Shown: positions 5,885 to 7,851 of the stretch, piece by piece
How the letters are laid out: every line of letters starts with the position of its first letter
How positions within the stretch are numbered: the first letter of the stretch is position 1
NCBI GenBank assembly: GCA_949063825.1
Contig: CARSRA010000031.1
Span: 1 to 7,851 of the forward strand
Source of the DNA: an uncultured Candidatus Saccharibacteria bacterium
GTDB taxonomy: Bacteria > Patescibacteriota > Saccharimonadia > Saccharimonadales > Saccharimonadaceae
Reading direction: 5' to 3'
Length of the DNA stretch: 7,851 nucleotides
Made by a program: the position numbers and the translations under genes
Notes under the pieces: model-generated
What the model was told of the DNA's origin: nothing
Databases searched by the model: none
What the model saw: only the letters and a program-made list of their open reading frames with translations

Positions 5885-6964
5885 ATGAGCAAGCAGTTAA
5901 TTGAGGTTGATACAAAAACTTTTATTCGCTTTTGGTTGGTGATTTTGGCGTTTGGTCTACTAGGGCTTTTTATTTGGAAAGCACGAATGGGACTAATCAT
6001 CGTAGGGATTGCAATTTTTCTAGCCGTAGCGATTCAGCCTTTGGCCATAAAGATCAAAAAGCTACTTAGAAAAGAGAATTCGACGGCCGCTTCGGTCCTG
6101 GCTTATACTTCGATTATCCTAGTCGTATGTTTGATCGTATCGGTAGCGGCACCAGTAGTAATCGACGAAACGGTACGGTTTGTCGGGCAATTACCGGAAA
6201 CTTTTGAAGGGACGTTTGGTGGTTGGGCTGGAGTGAATGAGCTCGGCAATAAAATTGGAATTAGTAACTTACAGGATCAGATTTTATTGGCGATCGAGTC
6301 ATTCTCTGGGCACTTTTTGCAGAATTTCAGTAATTTTGTGTTTGCTGGTATCGGGACAATTTCGCAATTATTGACAAACGTAATTTTGATCCTGGTTTTG
6401 ACCTTGTTATTTGCAATTGAGGGGCCAGGGATTTTACGACAGTTTTGGGATTTGGTATCAGGTCGGCGCAAAGATGCTCCAGTCCGAGCTTATCAACGTC
6501 TTACTACGCGAGTCGGCGAAGTGATTGCAACATATGTATCAAAACAGGTCACCGTAGCAATATTGGATGGGGTGGTCGTAGGGCTTGCGGTATTGTTATT
6601 ATCACTAGTATTCGATTTTTCTAGTGGGCTTGCGGCTCCAATGGGATTGATCGCTATGGTTTTATATTTAATTCCAATGTTCGGACCAATCATCAGCTGC
6701 GGTCTCATTACGATATTACTAGCCTTTAGTTCTCCGGCAGCGGGATTAATTTTCTTAGTCTTCTATATTGTCTATGCGCAGATCGAGAATAATCTAATTG
6801 CGCCAAAGCTACAGGGCAACGCGCTGAATTTGCCGAGCGCTTTGATCTTAACGGCGATCGTGATTGGTATGTATATGTTTGGGTTAGTAGGAGCGATTAT
6901 TGCTATCCCGATTGCTGGTGGTATCAAGGTTGTAGTAGAAGAATGGCCAAGTCTGCGCAAATAA
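5885..6964 (+). CDS. AI-2E family transporter (PerM/YdiK/TqsA-like membrane protein)
   Basis: Predicted 359-residue polytopic membrane protein of the AI-2E_transport family (PF01594), a normal length. Hydrophobic segments fall near 12-31, 34-57, 70-92, 150-178, 219-243, 250-276, 278-299 and 318-348, with a soluble stretch at about 95-145 after the third. Family hallmarks are YLIPMFGPII (261-270) and QIENNLIAPKLQG (299-311), followed by the Gly-rich last helix GMYMFGLVGAIIAIPIAGG (328-346). Members have been linked to autoinducer-2 export, Na+/H+ antiport or envelope maintenance, so substrate is open; a quorum-sensing role should not be assumed. Start: ATG at 5885, directly downstream of an extended -10 promoter and without an SD. 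It follows tgt by 18 bp but appears separately transcribed. No terminator is visible after its stop, so read-through into the tRNA-Gln gene is possible. Confidence 0.9.
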   Translation: MSKQLIEVDTKTFIRFWLVILAFGLLGLFIWKARMGLIIVGIAIFLAVAIQPLAIKIKKLLRKENSTAASVLAYTSIILVVCLIVSVAAPVVIDETVRFVGQLPETFEGTFGGWAGVNELGNKIGISNLQDQILLAIESFSGHFLQNFSNFVFAGIGTISQLLTNVILILVLTLLFAIEGPGILRQFWDLVSGRRKDAPVRAYQRLTTRVGEVIATYVSKQVTVAILDGVVVGLAVLLLSLVFDFSSGLAAPMGLIAMVLYLIPMFGPIISCGLITILLAFSSPAAGLIFLVFYIVYAQIENNLIAPKLQGNALNLPSALILTAIVIGMYMFGLVGAIIAIPIAGGIKVVVEEWPSLRK

Positions 6965-6991
6965 TGCGGCTTCACTGCAAGGTGATCAGGG

Positions 6992-7020
6992 CTGACAAAA
7001 GTGATTCGATATGCTACAAT
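6992..7020 (+). promoter_or_regulatory. promoter of tRNA-Gln
   Basis: CTGACA (6992-6997) and TACAAT (7015-7020) are separated by 17 bp, with TGC immediately before the -10 box (extended -10). The tRNA begins 9 nt after the -10 box, so the primary transcript should carry only about 2 nt (0-4) of 5' leader. Confidence 0.7.
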
Positions 7021-7028
7021 AGCCATAT

Positions 7029-7103
7029 TGGACCGTCGCCAAGTGGTAAGGCACCGGGTTTTGGTCCCGACATTCGCAGGTTCGAATCCTGCCGGTCCAG
7101 CCA
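7029..7103 (+). tRNA. tRNA-Gln (anticodon UUG)
   Basis: A cloverleaf folds by eye. The acceptor stem TGGACCG (7029-7035) pairs with CGGTCCA (7093-7099), followed by discriminator G and an encoded CCA (7101-7103). D-stem: GCC 7038-7040 with GGC 7050-7052. Anticodon arm: 7054-7058 with 7066-7070, four pairs plus a terminal C-A mismatch, around loop TTTTGGT with anticodon TTG at 7061-7063. T-arm: GCAGG with CCTGC around TTCGAAT. The U1-A72 type acceptor and UUG anticodon indicate glutamine. Gln tRNA is not itself a queuosine substrate, so its position near tgt need not be functional. Confidence 0.97.
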
Positions 7104-7104
7104 G

Positions 7105-7153
7105 ATAGAAAGGATATGACCTTAACCTTATGGTTGTATCCTTTCTATTTTTT
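7105..7153 (+). terminator. strong intrinsic terminator after tRNA-Gln
   Basis: A perfect 12-bp stem, 7105-7116 with 7137-7148, continues inward with two G-T wobbles and three further pairs, then a short loop. It is followed by a run of six T (7148-7153). It begins 1 nt after the tRNA CCA end and should end tRNA-Gln transcripts and any read-through from the AI-2E gene. Confidence 0.92.
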
Positions 7154-7172
7154 GGGTTGCCTAGATAACGAT

Positions 7173-7739
7173 GTGACAAGATATAATTTATCGGAGATTG
7201 GCTGCGGACTTGGTCGGCATTCAATTCTGTTTGACAAGAACGGTTTCAGGGTATCGTGTTTTGATATCTCCGAAAAAGCAATTATCGAGACCGAGAAGTG
7301 GGCGAGTGAGGAGGGGCTAGAGTTCAATTATCAAGTTGGTGACATGCTGGAGCTGCCGTATCAAGATGCGAGTTTTGATGCAATTTTGTGTCGTAATGTG
7401 ATTTCGCATACTGATACCGCGGGGATGGAACGAGTTGTCTCTGAACTGGATCGAGTGCTTCGGCCTGGCGGCGAATGCTATCTTACGCTTGGCTCGAAAG
7501 ATACTTGGGGCTGGAAAGAAACCGACTGGAAACTAATTGATGCAAACACTAAACTTCGTCGGGAGGATGGGCCGGAAGATGGCGTTCCGCATTTCTATGC
7601 AGATTATGATTTGATAAAAGAGTTGTTTGCTGATTTTGAGATTATTGACTTATATCAAATTGAGGAGTTTCATGAAAATAAATCCGAACACAAGGTCTAT
7701 GAGTCTTGGCACTACCATGTTTTGATCCGCAAAAAGTGA
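7173..7739 (+). CDS. class I SAM-dependent methyltransferase, N-terminally truncated (probable remnant)
   Basis: The frame encodes a Rossmann-type methyltransferase. Numbered from GTG at 7173 (188 residues), it shows SAM motif I EIGCGLG (8-14), acidic D31 at the end of strand 2 (CFDIS), D57 (GDMLELP), SFDAILCRN (67-75) and VLRPGG (95-100), then an intact C-terminal region ending in KK. Relatives usually have some 40-60 residues before motif I; here there are about seven. The frame is open back to ATG 7116, but 7116-7153 is the tRNA-Gln terminator, so those codons are probably not gene sequence. GTG 7173 is the first candidate beyond the hairpin; it has no SD and no convincing promoter. The C-terminal two-thirds look intact, with no frameshift. 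Either the 5' end was lost at the tRNA boundary and this is a pseudogene, or an unusually short enzyme is made. The methyl acceptor is unknown. Confidence 0.65.
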   Translation: MTRYNLSEIGCGLGRHSILFDKNGFRVSCFDISEKAIIETEKWASEEGLEFNYQVGDMLELPYQDASFDAILCRNVISHTDTAGMERVVSELDRVLRPGGECYLTLGSKDTWGWKETDWKLIDANTKLRREDGPEDGVPHFYADYDLIKELFADFEIIDLYQIEEFHENKSEHKVYESWHYHVLIRKK

Positions 7740-7796
7740 TTCGGTTCTTCGCCATCTCTTTTGCATAACGTAATAACTTGCTGTATCATTCTCGCA

Positions 7797-7850
7797 CTAA
7801 TACCTCGGCGCCAACTCACGGCTGTAGACTTCGTTGTAGGTGCTACTGCC
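7797..7850 (-). CDS. possible C-terminal end of a gene entering from the right edge
   Basis: On the minus strand, a frame open from the window edge to a TAG at 7799-7797 encodes 17 residues, GSSTYNEVYSRELAPRY. Its composition looks protein-like and it stops before the methyltransferase stop region, which would make the two genes convergent. It is too short to assign to any family. The stretch 7740-7796 between them shows no clear terminator or other feature. Confidence 0.3.
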   Translation of the reverse strand, partial: GSSTYNEVYSRELAPRY

Positions 7851-7851
7851 A

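Noticed and set aside
6972..6985. Small hairpin TCAC/GTGA after the AI-2E gene as a terminator
   Set aside because: It has only four base pairs and no T-run.
6772..7224. A 150-codon minus-strand open frame containing GFEPANVGTKTRCLTTWR
   Set aside because: That segment is the antisense of the tRNA-Gln gene, a well-known spurious translation, and the rest is antisense to the AI-2E gene and terminator.
7712..7849. A 45-codon minus-strand frame open from the right edge
   Set aside because: It runs antisense over the end of the methyltransferase, has no recognisable motif, and competes with the shorter, more protein-like frame ending at 7797.

Overview
The window looks like chromosomal sequence from a small-genome bacterium. 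My best guess is a Patescibacteria/CPR lineage, perhaps Saccharibacteria. The grounds are compact gene packing, protein-coding genes apparently transcribed from their own start codons, a divergent Tgt carrying lineage-type insertions, and queuosine salvage genes with no biosynthesis genes nearby. This assignment is inference and rests on no marker gene. Stops are TAA, TAG and TGA and Trp is TGG, so the standard bacterial code (table 11) fits.

Layout: positions 1-116 hold no supported gene, only a 9-bp hairpin. Positions 117-3696 (minus strand) are a two-gene operon for a heterodimeric ABC exporter. The genes overlap by 8 bp and the second has its own Shine-Dalgarno (SD) sequence. The NBDs carry the complementary deviations typical of heterodimers with one degenerate ATPase site. 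Its promoter (TTGACT, 17 bp, TATAAT) would start transcription at or within a base of the ATG. A perfect inverted repeat fills the promoter spacer, and a second palindrome resembling a Fur box lies further upstream. Positions 3697-3862 are a divergent regulatory region; the other side has a strong extended -10 promoter, a ~50-nt leader and a TTG-started queuosine-precursor transporter (3863-4534, YhhQ/VUT family).

A hairpin terminator (4550-4572) separates that gene from tgt (4595-5866), which encodes tRNA-guanine transglycosylase. Transporter and Tgt together suggest salvage of a 7-deazaguanine base and its insertion into tRNA. Tgt keeps all catalytic and zinc residues but has unusual residues where family members discriminate preQ1 from queuine. 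Then comes an AI-2E/PerM-family membrane protein (5885-6964) with an extended -10 promoter directly against its ATG.

A tRNA-Gln(UUG) gene (7029-7103) follows, with its own promoter, a predicted leader of only a few nucleotides and a strong intrinsic terminator (7105-7153). Beyond it lies a class I methyltransferase frame lacking its N-terminal region, apparently a truncated remnant. The right edge (7797-7850) may hold the C-terminus of a minus-strand gene.

No mobile element, CRISPR array or defence system is visible. The most interesting aspects are the mixture of leaderless and SD-led genes, the double-palindrome control region at 3703-3805, and the altered Tgt substrate pocket.
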